Assembly: GCA_023055425.1 (NCBI GenBank)
Contig: JALGPY010000014.1
Coordinates: 12,484,501-12,548,500, forward strand
From: Linanthus parryae
Taxonomy: Eukaryota; Streptophyta; Magnoliopsida; Ericales; Polemoniaceae
Reading direction: 5' to 3'
Length of the DNA: 64,000 nt
This document shows positions 28,365 through 39,532 of the stretch, in pieces. The translations under genes were made by a program, and so were the position numbers. The notes beneath the pieces were generated by a model. That model was not told where the DNA came from, did no database searches, and saw only the letters and a list, made by a program, of their open reading frames with translations. How positions within the stretch are numbered: position 1 is the stretch's first letter; every line of letters starts with the position of its first letter.

Positions 28365-31300
28365 ATGGGTTGTGGGTACTCTGCCTTGGTTGGTGGTAGT
28401 AAGAAGAAGAAGCTGAGGATTCCTGAAATCTCCATTTTCGTCAGCTCATTGCGTGTTCCGGTTCATTCCGATCTTCAGAGGGCGCTTAAGGGTCCTGTGC
28501 CGAATGATCTCGCCGATAAAATCGTCTCACTCCGGAACCAGATTCTTCTCATTGCTGAAGACACTGGTAATGCATTTTAATGGTTTTGATTTCTGTGGGT
28601 TTTGGATTTTGTTGGGTTTTTCATGAGCACATTGTTTTTCTTTCAATTGAGGGGATTACAGAGTTTGATGGGTTTTTTATGGGTTTTTTCATGAGCACAT
28701 TGCTTTGCCTTCAGTTGGGTGTTCCAGAATTTGATGGGGTTTTCACTTCATTTGTGGTTTCATTGTGAGGATCTTGAAGAATTACAATGGGTTTTCAATT
28801 GGATTATAGAATTTGATGGGGTTTTTTTGGGTATTTCATGATCACACTGTTTTTCCTTCAATTGGGGGATTACAGAATTTGATGGGTTTTTTGTATGGGT
28901 ATTTCATGAGCACATTGTTTTTCTTTCAATTGGGGGATTAGAGAATTTGATGGGGTTTTTTTGGGTATTTCTGAGCACATTGTTTTGACTTCGTTTGTGG
29001 TTTCATTGTGAGGATCTTGAATGATTACAATGGGTTTTCTGTCGTTATTGGCTTATAGGTGGATCTGCTGTTAGTGAATTGCAACGAGCTTTAGAAGAGT
29101 ACTTACCTCTTCTACTTGGCCTCACTAACAAAGGTATCCTTCCTTCTCGGCCACTCTTTTACCCTCTTTTTTCGTTTTAAAGTTCTGTGCCAGTGTGAGT
29201 AATGACTTTATTTTGCAGAGCTTGAAGATGTGGTGGAGTTCAAGTGGAGGGATTTGGAAGATGGACGACAAGTGGGTGTTTTTCACAGACTCATTTTCTG
29301 TTATTATTTAGTCGTGAATCAATTTTGATCGGGGAAATAACTATGAATTGATCAAACAGGAATTCTGTGTCGCAAACTCATGGTTTGAGATACTATCTGT
29401 TATCCACATGATGGCTATGCTGACACTGATAGAGGCGAATTCTCTCTTAATGCCTAAGGGCTCTTCGAATTCCTCCGAGAGACTTGTATCTGCAGGTTTG
29501 TATCCGTGTTGTCTAAATGAGAATCATTCTTATCCAACTTGAAAGGAACGCGATTGGTCTAAATGGGCGAAACTTAACTTGGTCTCGTTTCATCACATCT
29601 GTTCATTCGATTCCAACCTAGTTCGCTCACTTAACATTATGATATGTTTCCACTGTGTATTTGCTATTAGATTGCATGAGGGATGCTGTTGATTTGTTGC
29701 TAAAAGCGTCGGGGTATTTGGACTTCTGTGTGAGGGAGGTCATCGTGCACTTCCCAGCTGATATTAGGTACACGCTGACATACATTTCCCAGGAAATTTT
29801 AGATCTAGCGTTTCCTGTTGGATTCGTCTGCTAATAATGATTGTATTTTTGTGTATGTATCCAGGAAGAGGTTGCCAAATGGTTTACAGGAGGGTGTGTT
29901 GGAGGCTATTTCTATTCAAGCATTGGGTCAGGTATGCATTAATTCAATCTTGTAGCAGAAATATGTTTCTACCGACCTCTAATTGGAGAATAGCTATTTT
30001 TATATCAGTAGATGTCCATGTGAATAGAAGAGAACGAGATTTATTTTGAAATAGGATTATCTTTATTCTCTTTTAATTTAGGAGTTATCTACAATACATG
30101 TGAGATTAGTCCACTACTTGGCTATAAAATAATTTGCACTATAAATCATATGAACTGTAAACATTTAATAAGAAAAATGCATGTGAGATTTGATTTTATA
30201 ATATGAATGCTGAATCAGCTACTGGGAATCTGTTTTAGCATATGCTGGTAAATTTATTAAGTACTGTGCTAAATGACAAATCCAGGGAACTGAACTACAG
30301 CTTGGTTTAGCTGCTGAGAACCGAAATGTTAATTTATCTGTGAAGAGGAGGCTGGCATGTGAGCAGCTGACCTATTATGGACAGGTGGGAATCTCTATTT
30401 TGATCTCCGTAATCTAAATATCTGGATTTCATTTTGTTCTCATTTGATGTGCATTTAAGCTATTTATCGACTAGATATCTTTTGGACTCTTTTTACTTGA
30501 GACAATTGTACTTGTACATCTTGAGCTAGTTGGAATTGGTAAAATGCAACCTCTTTGACGATCTTCTGTAGTTTATAGTACTCTAATAATAGCTAGACAA
30601 GGATCCGAAAACTCAACTAGTGTTTTCATTTAACTTCATTCACAATTTGGCATGTTTGATTGATTTCAAAAATGTTTTGGCACCTGCTGCTCCTCTGTGG
30701 GATATATAAATAGTGAAGTTATCATGCGTCCTAAGGTGTTCTTCATAATTAAGTGCAAGCCTAAGAGAGTATATGGACAGTTCTGAGGTCTGGGGTATGT
30801 TTGTATAAGGCTTTAAACAAATCAATACAAGGTTCAAGTCTTCTTCTTCAAGATGATGAAATCTCCTCCTTTTTCATTCTCTTAAACATTTGGTTATCTG
30901 TTCATATTTTACCCTTTTCCTAAAGCCTTTTCAATCTTGAACTTTTTTAAAGTTCAGATTATGATGTTATGACGGCAAATGTTTCCATAAACAACGTGCC
31001 ATGTTTGAAGATTAATAATTCATTCTTTTGCCAACTTGTTTCAGGCTCATTACTCCTTATCAGGTTGTAACCTAGATGACGACAACGGAAAGAAGCATCT
31101 GTCATTCATCAAATGGAAATTTCTTGAAGCAAAGGTCTTAACTTCATCATTCATTACTGCTAATTTTCAAATCTTCTCCATCCTTCAGCAAGCTATATTG
31201 GTGTTGAGTGTCTTATATTCATCTCAAATTACCAGGCTGCAGCTTACTACTACCACGGTCTGATTCTTGACAAGGGTACAGAACCCTCCTGTCATGTAAG

Positions 31301-32975
31301 TGCCGTGTGTTGTTTTCTGGGCGCAGAAGAAATACTATTAGAGAGCAAGAAGGCATGTTTAAGCTTTTGTCTTGCTGTTCCTGTCTCCAGGTTACTATTC
31401 CCTTCTTTGTTTCTCACATTGTCTTTCAACAATGTCAGTCACTGTGTTTATGTTTGGAACCATAACTTCATTTTATTAACAATTTGCTGTGATCAGGAAT
31501 CCTCCACCCTGGGGCGCTATGAAACATTTAAGCACAAAAATCCCTGACGTGGCATCTAAGAAGTCGCAAATGTACGCGTACCTCTTGGACCAGGAGAAGT
31601 AAGTTGCCTCACTTCAATTCATATGCTCTTACCGTTACTTCCCCTTTGGGGCAATTTTTAAGAAATTGTTTCTCTTATATGAGAACTATGTACAGTAAGG
31701 TTTCAGAGCTCAGAACCCTGAACTACTGTTTATTGTTTTAGGGTGTTTTTGTCTCTTGCTTTTCTAAAATGCAAAATGCAAAGATTTGCCTTCACAATGG
31801 ATCATCGATCTCATTACAGACCCTAAACCTCAAAAGCAGCAATAAAGTTTATTACCGAGGTAACTGAAGATAAGCTGACAGTCAAGGGAAATATGTTATG
31901 GCCACTGAATGGTGCGAAGCTTGTCTATCATTGGGGAATCCCCATTCAACTGGTGAATGTTTGAGTATGTGTCTGTAACTTCATGAGGGCCATATCCCAT
32001 CAATGTTTGGTGTAGGGATAAAGAAGGGTACAGTAATAATAATACCAGTATGGTTTATTAGCTGGTGTTTGGTACAGGATAATGGAAGGGGGATTTAATC
32101 CCCCCTCCATGCCTAAGATTTAATCCTACCCTGGGCGTGGGATTGAATACTAAAGCTTAATACTCTTTCTTATAATAACGCAAATAAACAAATACATAAT
32201 CCTACATGTATAACTAATACTCCCTGAATATCAATACACTCTGTAATAATGTAAGACCCCATGTACTCCCAATTTCCAGTCTTTGCACCAAACATGTATT
32301 GGGCTTGTTTGGATGAGAGTAAGTAGAGAAAAACTAAAAGTAAAAAATTTGAGATAATCGGTCAAACCTCTCCAAACGAACAAAAAACCCGGATTTCCGC
32401 CAAAGAATCCGGAATTCCGGCTTGAAATCTGGATTTCCGGATTTTCAGCCGGATTTCCGGATTTTTTGGCGGGAATTCGGGGTTTTTTTTTGGCAAAATT
32501 CCGAACTTCTTAAGGTAATTTTGGTTCTTTTTACACAATTTTGTGTTATCGCAACCTCACAATCTCAAAAAAATAATATTTTTTATCCATAATCTATAAT
32601 AATCTATCTCATCCAAACTCTACAGATAAAAGGAGATTTTAAGCTCAACCTCTTACTTATTTCAGCTCATCCAAACAGCCCCATTAACTGAAAGGGTGTA
32701 GCTGTAGAAGTGTAAGACAGAGTGGTGGATAACTTACCGAAACTGTAGGTATCGTAATTGTAAACCAAATATTAAATGGATTTAACTGAATTAGTTATAA
32801 TTGATGCAGGGGTCTTCAAGTCTTGCCTGATCTTCCAGAATTCCAGCTCTCACTAAGGCCTGACGACTTCGAATTGCCAAAGATAGATTGTGCTTGGGGA
32901 ATTGAATTGGAGATACCGAGTCAACCCGTCAAAGAACAGCTTAAAGATTGTGAAGATGAGACATTGGCTGTATGA
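28365..32975 (+). CDS. BRO1-domain (BROX-like) endosomal protein
   Basis: Eleven exons with matching phase: 28365-28566, 29059-29133, 29219-29271, 29360-29495, 29671-29767, 29865-29931, 30286-30384, 31045-31134, 31236-31390, 31497-31598, 32810-32975. They give 413 residues. The start MGC fits N-myristoylation. A single BRO1 domain fills the rest; recognisable parts include SSERLVSADCMRDAVDLLLK, GLAAENRNVNLSVKRRLACE, AAAYYYHGLILDKGTEPSCH, AVCCFLGAEEILLESKKACL and RNPPPWGAMKHLSTKIP. BRO1 domains bind ESCRT-III (SNF7/CHMP4) and act in endosomal sorting. Unlike ALIX or Bro1p there is no V domain, so it is of the short BROX type. The last intron holds two MITEs back to back. The C-terminus is acidic and shows no CaaX box. 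Confidence 0.92.
32002..32296. mobile_element. MITE of the GTTTGGTGYAGGGAT family, copy 2
   Basis: The left end ATGTTTGGTGTAGGGATAAA is inverted at the right end (TTTGCACCAAACAT). It is similar across its length to 27416-27713. It lies in the last intron of the BROX-like gene, four bases before the next MITE. Confidence 0.7.
32301..32682. mobile_element. MITE with 17-bp termini GGGCTTGTTTGGATGAG
   Basis: The left end GGGCTTGTTTGGATGAG and right end CTCATCCAAACAGCCCC are inverted, with two mismatches at adjacent positions. ATT flanks both sides (32298-32300 and 32683-32685), a 3-bp target duplication compatible with a Harbinger-type element. The interior contains several GGATTTCCGG phrases. 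Confidence 0.8.
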
Positions 32976-33519
32976 CCTTTCTGTCCTATTCTTGAAACTG
33001 GATAGTAGTTATTTCTCTAATCCTTTCATCGGTTAACTGCCTCCTAGTATGTGTGTTTAGCTGAGTGTACATTCTTGCACAAGTTTATATTAATGAAGAC
33101 AAGAAGCTCCCTGTTAAGTGTATACCCATTACATTCTTCGATCATGAAGCCTGAAATCGTTCTATTGAAACATTGTAGCTAGTGCACAACACCAAGATAA
33201 GTGCTTCATTGGATCCATGGTTTCAGCATCTCATTAAATCTCCTATTATTGTGAGAAGAGAATTGAAAACATCTCGTAGAATTAGATTTCCATTGTGATC
33301 TTAGTGGTAGATGGCGTTTTGCAAGGTAGTACTTCCTCCGTTCCCTCTCTTTCCCTTAATTTTGACTTTTTCCATTATCCACTAAGTCACTTTGACCCGG
33401 TGATTTGGATAGCAAAACGATACAAGTTTTTGATGGAGATTACATTGCAAGTAGAACTCACAAACAAGCATGGTGTTGAAAGCTAAGTACTGTTGTTACC
33501 CAACATAAAACATGTGGAC
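32976..33519. other. 3' flank of the BROX-like gene with half of a Stowaway-like MITE
   Basis: The first 150 bp or so are probable 3' UTR. At 33329-33445 lies the left half of a Stowaway-like MITE (TACTTCCTCCGTTCCC... TCACTTTGACCCGGTGATTT... ATAGCAAAACGAT), related to the copies at 52323, 53454 and 40093. The right half is missing. Confidence 0.5.
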
Positions 33520-34860
33520 TGCTGAAACAGGGAGCTCACCTTCCTATGCATGGAGCATCATCATCTACGGCATAAATCTTCTCGAGATAAGGGTCCGATG
33601 GCAAATTGTAGACGAAAATGTTATTCGTATTGGAAACCGTTGGCCGCAGAGAGAATAATTTCATAATCATCATTGCACACCCATAAATTGTTGAAACGAA
33701 AGTGAAATGTTTCTTCACTGAAAACTCTAGATCTTTGGATGAAGAAAAACTAAGGACTTAATCTTTGGTTAAGTTGATGTGGAGGAAATTCTAAACACCT
33801 GGATCTCCAGAAGAGAAGGTCCAGATAAGCTGCGATGGCACTACGCCGTTCACGGGTCAGCTCCGGCTAGAGATTAGCTCTGCAAAGAAAAACAGAAGAG
33901 ATAGGAGCATCACCAGAAGCTGCAACATTCGCTCTCACATTCATCTGGAAAACCCAAGTACAAAACAAAATCAAGCTCCTCACTTGGAGAAGCCTGAAGG
34001 GTGTTCTTCCAACCCCCAATAATTGGGGAAAAGAGGGATAGCTACAGAGGACAGGTGTTGTCTCTGTGGTGCCCCAGGAGAAACATAGCAACACTTGTTC
34101 ATGTTCTGTAACAGCATCTCCAACCATGTCGCATTCCCCCTCCCCCTCCCCCCACGGGCCCACCAATCTCCCCCTCCCCCTCCCCTAAACTACTACTCAT
34201 CTTCAACCATTCTCCTCCCCCCACCTAGTTAGGTTTATTTTTAAATTATATTTAGTGAATGACTTAAAATAAATTATTTATTAATACAAATAAATATGAA
34301 ATAATATTAATATAATTATTTGTCTTATTCTAGTTATGACTCAATAAATTTTGCATCTTCTTAACTGTGTTTTCAAAATATTTAAAATATATAATTGCTA
34401 ATTATAAAATAATAATAAGATATATCATATTGACAACAAAATAAACTAACGGTAATTTTTCATAAATATTTTGTTCAATTATTGAAAAAAATATTTTTTA
34501 TTTTTATAATAAAAATAATAATTAAAATATATTAACTGTAATTAAAAACATATTTTATAATAATATAGTATTGAGTGTAATTAACATACCCAAAATTGGA
34601 TTAATTAGCTATAATGGGGGGGGGGGGGGGGCAGGGGAGGGAGAAGTTAGGGGGGAAATGCACCCTAACCATCCCCCACTCATGCCTAAATTCTCCCCCC
34701 ACCTTCCCCCTCCCCCTCTCCCTCATGGTTGGACTCCCCGTCCCCCCTCATGGTTGGAGATGCTCTAACAAGACAACATTGATATGGGAGGCCCGGTGTC
34801 TGAACACCAAAAGGCAGAAGCCTTACTGCAGAGGAGTCCATGGTGCTAGCTCAATCAAGA
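33520..34860 (+). pseudogene. LINE relic (post-RT and zinc-binding regions) split by a MITE
   Basis: The plus strand reads YAWSIIIYGINLLEIRVRWQ near 33545-33605, then IWKTQVQNKIKLLTWRSLKG near 33940-34000, then RCCLCGAPGET with HLFMFC up to 34108. These match the C-terminal part of plant LINE ORF2, including the zf-RVT zinc-binding region. A stop and several frameshifts disable it. The Harbinger MITE at 34112-34765 sits inside, after HLFMFC, so the LINE was there first. Confidence 0.75.
34112..34765. mobile_element. Harbinger/Tourist-like MITE, copy 2
   Basis: The left end CAGCATCTCCAACC and right end GGTTGGAGATGCTC are inverted. TAA flanks both sides (34109-34111 and 34766-34768). Size (654 bp), CCCCTCCCC blocks, AT-rich core and an internal G run (34616-34631) match copy 1 at 1503-2174. 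It is inserted in the LINE relic. Confidence 0.88.
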
Positions 34861-35229
34861 GACCTGACGGAGTTCAACTGGCTTGGGCCTTCGCTCCACT
34901 AATCATTTATCCTTTTTCGTGTCATGGCAAAGCATGAACCGGTCGGGTCATTAAAACAGGTCGCGTCACAAAACCGGCTCCACACCCCAACATAGGAAAC
35001 CAAGGCCCTCCTTACCCGATTGCTTTACAAAGAGAGTCCCAACATTTTAAAGAGATTCTTGTTCCTGGTGGATTTTCATAAAGAAAGACGTAATCATTCC
35101 ATGTCATTTGACAAGAACTGGGTTGGCAGGAAAGACACGGCAAAAACGTAAGTATTGTGAGTAGGCACGATCTCACGAGGGTGTATCTGCCTGCAAAAAT
35201 AAGCGCACCCTGCTTCATGAGTTAACTGT
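34861..35229. other. Intergenic DNA between two LINE relics
   Basis: No gene or repeat that I can name. It may include further decayed LINE sequence. Confidence 0.35.
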
Positions 35230-37047
35230 GGTATCAGGATGCCCAAAGTGGTGCTATGAAAAGAGCGTTTGCGGCAAGCATGTCTGGTGGGTGATAATCA
35301 TTGATTTCGCGGACAACGGATAATAGTTATCAAGAATACCCTTGAGTTGCAAGCTTGATCCCGGTTGAATTTTTGGAACATGATAGAGTCATCCGCAAAA
35401 AAGGAGGTGAGACTGCAGAGGCGGCCCTATGGGGAGGCTGCCGGTGTCCCCGCTTTAGGCCCTTGGGGCCGGGAAGGCCCCGTTGTTTAATAAATACAGT
35501 TAAGATAATAAAAAAAATTAATGTGCAATTATAATAATATTTACAGTGTAAATCATACATGCCCATAGCTTTAAAACAAAAATAAAGAAAACTACTACAT
35601 AGTTTTGCATATTGCCCAGTTGTTGATGACAATCAGCAACGGAGGTGAATTTTTTATTTGAAAAATATTAACATAGTGGTGATTTTTTACTTTTAGAAAA
35701 TTAACATAGTTGAGGGTACAACAATCAATAAAATAAGAGAAAAGTTTGAGGGTACAACAAACAATAAAATAAGAGAAAAGTTAGAAAAAAGAAAAAGGAA
35801 ATCGGAAGAGATACCAAAATTAACAATGACCACTCCTTTACCCTCTCTCGAGTTCAGTACCCAAGAAGAGAAATTATCAGATCAATTCACCGCCATCTCT
35901 CGGCCTTTCTCCTCTGCACCTCTATCCCTCTCTCCCAATCCATCTCAACCCAGCTCCAAGCACCACCCACCAGCGATTCGCCGCAGCCACCAGCAATTCG
36001 CAGCAGCTCCAATTTCAGGCGGTTCTTGGCGAGCCAAACCAGCAACGGCCATTAAATCCGGCAAGCACATACCTCTATCAACCTGTCTCTTCTCTCGATC
36101 TGTTCGTATCTCTTTTAATCTCCACTAGCTCCCCCCCTCTCTCTCTCTCCCTCTGGTTTAGAAGTTGAAGGGAACACTGGGTTGTTCCAAAAAAAAGCAA
36201 AAAAGCTGTAGAGATCTGTTCCGCGGAATTTACCGGAATGCACCGAAACATGCCGAAATTCCCGAAACCGTCCGAAACACTCCGAAACGGTCCGAAATTT
36301 GAACCGGTACGAAATAACAGCATATCCGTTCCGTTTTAGCCTCAAAACGGATCGTTCCGCCCGTTCCGGACCGGAACGGAACGGAATTCACAACTATGAT
36401 TTACACTATTTTGGAGCTAATGTACTTTTTTTGCCACAAAATAGACCCAAGTTCGATTCTCGGTAATTGCATATGTGATTTTTTTTTGTTTTAACTTGCT
36501 AAAACATTAATAAATTATAAAATTTATTCAATACTTATCGAAATCAACATTACTTATTCTTAAACCTATTTATCACACAGTTAAAATTTTGTAAGCTACA
36601 AGTAAATCGTATAGTTTTTTGAAGAAGGGGCCTCAAACTTTGTTCGTGCTTTAGGCCGCCAACTTTCTAGGGCCGGCCCAGGGTAAGAGACCTCTTGAGT
36701 ATTTCGACTTATGCGGATACCCGTCTCTGATCTGACCTCCATTGGCTGATTTAGTGCAAATGACATAACTTACGAATAATAATGAACAAAAAGTGAACAA
36801 CGAATCACTTTGGGGAAGCCCTTGCGAGGCCTGGAACGGAGCGCACGGGGAGGCATTCACAACTACCGGCGATGTAACTGTTAACTAGCAAGCCAAAAGA
36901 GTGGAGGTGAACAAATCCCCAATACCATCTTCTTATTGTAGGAGTCAGGAAGGCCCAATTAACTCGGTCATAGGCTTTTTTCACATCTAATTTTAAAATT
37001 ATCGATTGTATGTAGATTATCCGATAAGTATGACAAAGATTTTTCAC
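35230..37047 (-). pseudogene. LINE reverse-transcriptase relic split by a hAT-like element
   Basis: On the minus strand, 37047-36684 reads ILKLDVKKAYDRVNWAFL (reverse transcriptase motif A) and then decays. After a 1.27-kb insertion it resumes at 35412 with FFADDSIMFQKF (the catalytic FADD box). The two pieces are in the right order for one reverse transcriptase. Sequence between motif A and FADD is shortened and frameshifted, so it is dead. Confidence 0.78.
35413..36683. mobile_element. hAT-like non-autonomous element inside the LINE relic
   Basis: The left end CAGAGGCGGCCCTAT and right end TAGGGCCGGCCCAGG are imperfect inverted termini of the hAT type common in plants. Flanks GTGAGACT and GTAAGAGA match at six of eight bases, fitting an aged 8-bp target duplication. 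Inside, 36200-36400 is crowded with CCGAAAC and CCGTTCC phrases, probably a nested, decayed MITE. A 100-codon frame at 35826-36128 has no known motif. Confidence 0.65.
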
Positions 37048-37808
37048 TCAGCATACAACATAGTATAATATGTTAATATCCTAGTCATATTGAAGTTGAC
37101 ATGAAAGCTATGAGTTGAAATTCGTAAGCTAAGTCATGGGAGGGTCATGGAAAAGGGACCTTTAGTGTAGATATTAGCAATATACTCCAACATTACGATG
37201 ATGACCTTTAGTGTAGATGATGATTGAAGCAAGACACTATCTCAATTTGCTTACTCTGCGCATGAAAGAAATCATTTATAAGCAGTTTGAATAGCATTAT
37301 ATCATTCAGTTATAAAACAAGTACAATAACGGTAGTAATATTATCAAGTGTCACAGCATGTGTTGTTGAATTCCGTGCAACACTTAAAACCCGTTTCAAG
37401 TCAGCCAAAACAAGAACAACTGATAGAGGAATAATAATGTCGATAGGAAGAAGCATATAATATTGTGACGGACAACTGATAGAGGAATAAAAACGCGATA
37501 GGAGGAAGCCTCAGGTGTTATAATGGGCATACATAATACATTTAATCAATGTATAATTTAGATGGATGAGCACAATTATAAGATAAATATAAAATATGAA
37601 GTGTGGCCAAATTTATCCAGAAAAGGAAAAAAAGAGGTGTGGCTAAAGTGCCAAAACATGCCATTACGTTATTGTTTTCGAGAAAATGATGCAATTACAC
37701 TATGGGTATTGATAAGTAATTTACTCCCGTAGTCAGGACGGTAGCCAGACATGTCACATCAACACACTGAGGGAGGAAAAGAAAAAAAGAATGTATATAA
37801 TGTGAAAG
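37048..37808. other. Intergenic DNA with a small tandem duplication
   Basis: The phrase CAACTGATAGAGGAATAA followed by CGATAGGA occurs at about 37418-37454 and again at 37473-37510, an offset of about 55 bp. Otherwise nothing recognisable. Confidence 0.5.
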
Positions 37809-38598
37809 CTCCTACATAGGGATGGCAATGCGGTTCAATCCGATCCGAAATTCGATTGATTCGATCCGAATAGATCAAGTCCGAATCCGATCCATTTTAA
37901 AATGGATCGAATTTGGATATTAAAAATCAAAATACGATCCGTATCCGGATTCGATCCGAATATATTAGGAGGTCCGATGGATATCGGACCCGAAAGGATC
38001 CGAACACACATAGTTTTATAAAAATATACTTAGAGTTATAAAAATACAAGTGTTTACCTACATATATATATAAATACATTACACAATTCATTAAATATTA
38101 TGTTTTCAGGCCTAAGGAAAATATTCAACTATGGTTATGGACAATTTTAGTGGTTGTTTTGATTGAATTTGTAGATAATCTTAGACATCATTGGTGGCTT
38201 AAACTTTTGAATGGATTTCTTATATTTCTTGGTAGAATTACGTTTGTCATATTGCTAAATATTCTTGGCATAATTTACTTTTTTAGGCAAATTTTTATTT
38301 TGTGCGGCGGTTTTTTTAATGTATGTATTTTTCTAAATTTGCTGCGTATTTTTTATGAGAAGTACAAAAAGTTGCTCAGGATCTGAATCTGAATCCAAAT
38401 CAGATTCGTTTCTGGTGATTTGGATTGTCGGATCGAATACGGATATTGCAAATTAAATCCGATCCAGATTCGATCCGAATCCGTTTGGGATTCGATTGGA
38501 TTTGGATCGAATATGGATCCACTTATTTTGATCTGATTCGGATATGGATATAGGTAGATCCAATCCGAATCCGATCCGTTGTCATCCCTACTCCTACA
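37809..38598. mobile_element. hAT-type MITE with exact 8-bp target duplication
   Basis: The element proper is 37817-38590. Its left end TAGGGATGGCAATG and right end GTTGTCATCCCTA are inverted. CTCCTACA is duplicated exactly at 37809-37816 and 38591-38598. Both sub-terminal regions are packed with GATCCGAA and ATCCGAAT phrases in opposite orientation. Non-coding, 774 bp. Confidence 0.92.
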
Positions 38599-39532
38599 GT
38601 TACTGTTCATTCGTGTAATGGTGGGCTAATGGTGATCCTAAGATTATTTTAAAATAAATGATTGAGAGGGAGAGCTAAAATTCCATGCGTGTGGACCAGC
38701 CGTCAAACATTGCCTATGCCATGCGTTCGGGAAAGAAACAAAAAAGTTCTACTCTCATATGTCACATGCTACGGACATTGTCAAAAGTAAATTTCATCGA
38801 ATAATATAAAATTATATAAAGTAGTGTAACAAATAAAATTCCAATACGCAATTATAACTTTGGTCGAATTAGTGATTTTTCTTTCTATATTTGTGACACA
38901 CTATGGTCACTAAACTTGTAATAGATCAAACGTCTGAAAGCTTAGGTGGAGAAATAATCCAAAGATACGGGTCATTATCTAGTAACAAGAAAAGGAAAAT
39001 ATCACAACGAAATGGAAAAGGAAAGACATGTAATTAAAGCAAACAAAAAAATGTTTAAGTTGTCTTTCCATCAATTCATGCGTTGATGTAGCATGCCACA
39101 TCACATTCTGGCTACCGTTTTGATTACTATTAAGAGTGAGATACTTATCATTAGTCTTACGCTATTCGCTCCCAATTTTGGATAACTACCAACCACGTAC
39201 TATACAAGTTTTTTAATTGCCATATGTCAACTTATGATAGTCATACCTAGCTATTTTAGCAAACATTCTCCCTATTTAATTCTTTTCCTTGTAGGATGAA
39301 TTACTCATCATTACTCTTTACGCTATTCGCTCTCGGCTTCGGATACCTTCCAATGACGCACGATACAGGTTTCAATCAACGGTTGGACAACATTCCTCAC
39401 TCTTTTATTTCTTTCCATTTTCATACTGCTGTGTGCTGCTGACTCCTCTTCTCTCAACTCTCCCATAGCCTCCCTTTATATCTTCACGTCTTCTTCCAGA
39501 CCAAAAACCATGCTCAGTGCACCAGATCTCCC
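38599..39532 (+). promoter_or_regulatory. Upstream region of the phytyl ester synthase gene with direct repeats
   Basis: A diverged direct repeat of about 78 bp occurs at 39133-39211 and 39294-39372, sharing TACGCTATTCGCTC, GGATA and the CACG..TACA..TT end. A TATA-like TTTATAT lies at 39475-39481, about 52 bp before the chosen ATG. An out-of-frame ATG at 39510 lies close to the expected transcript start. Confidence 0.5.

Noticed and set aside
31296..31335. A possible short intron after EPSCH in the BROX-like gene (GTAAGT donor)
   Set aside because: Reading through is in frame and gives the expected HVSAVCCFLGAEE family sequence; a 40-bp intron would be too short, and splicing there would meet a stop.
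35826..36128. 100-codon frame inside the hAT-like element
   Set aside because: No transposase or host-gene motif; Ser/Pro-rich low complexity.
36425..36470. B-box-like AAGTTCGATTCTCGG suggesting another SINE
   Set aside because: No matching A box or target duplication; it lies in decayed DNA inside the hAT-like element.
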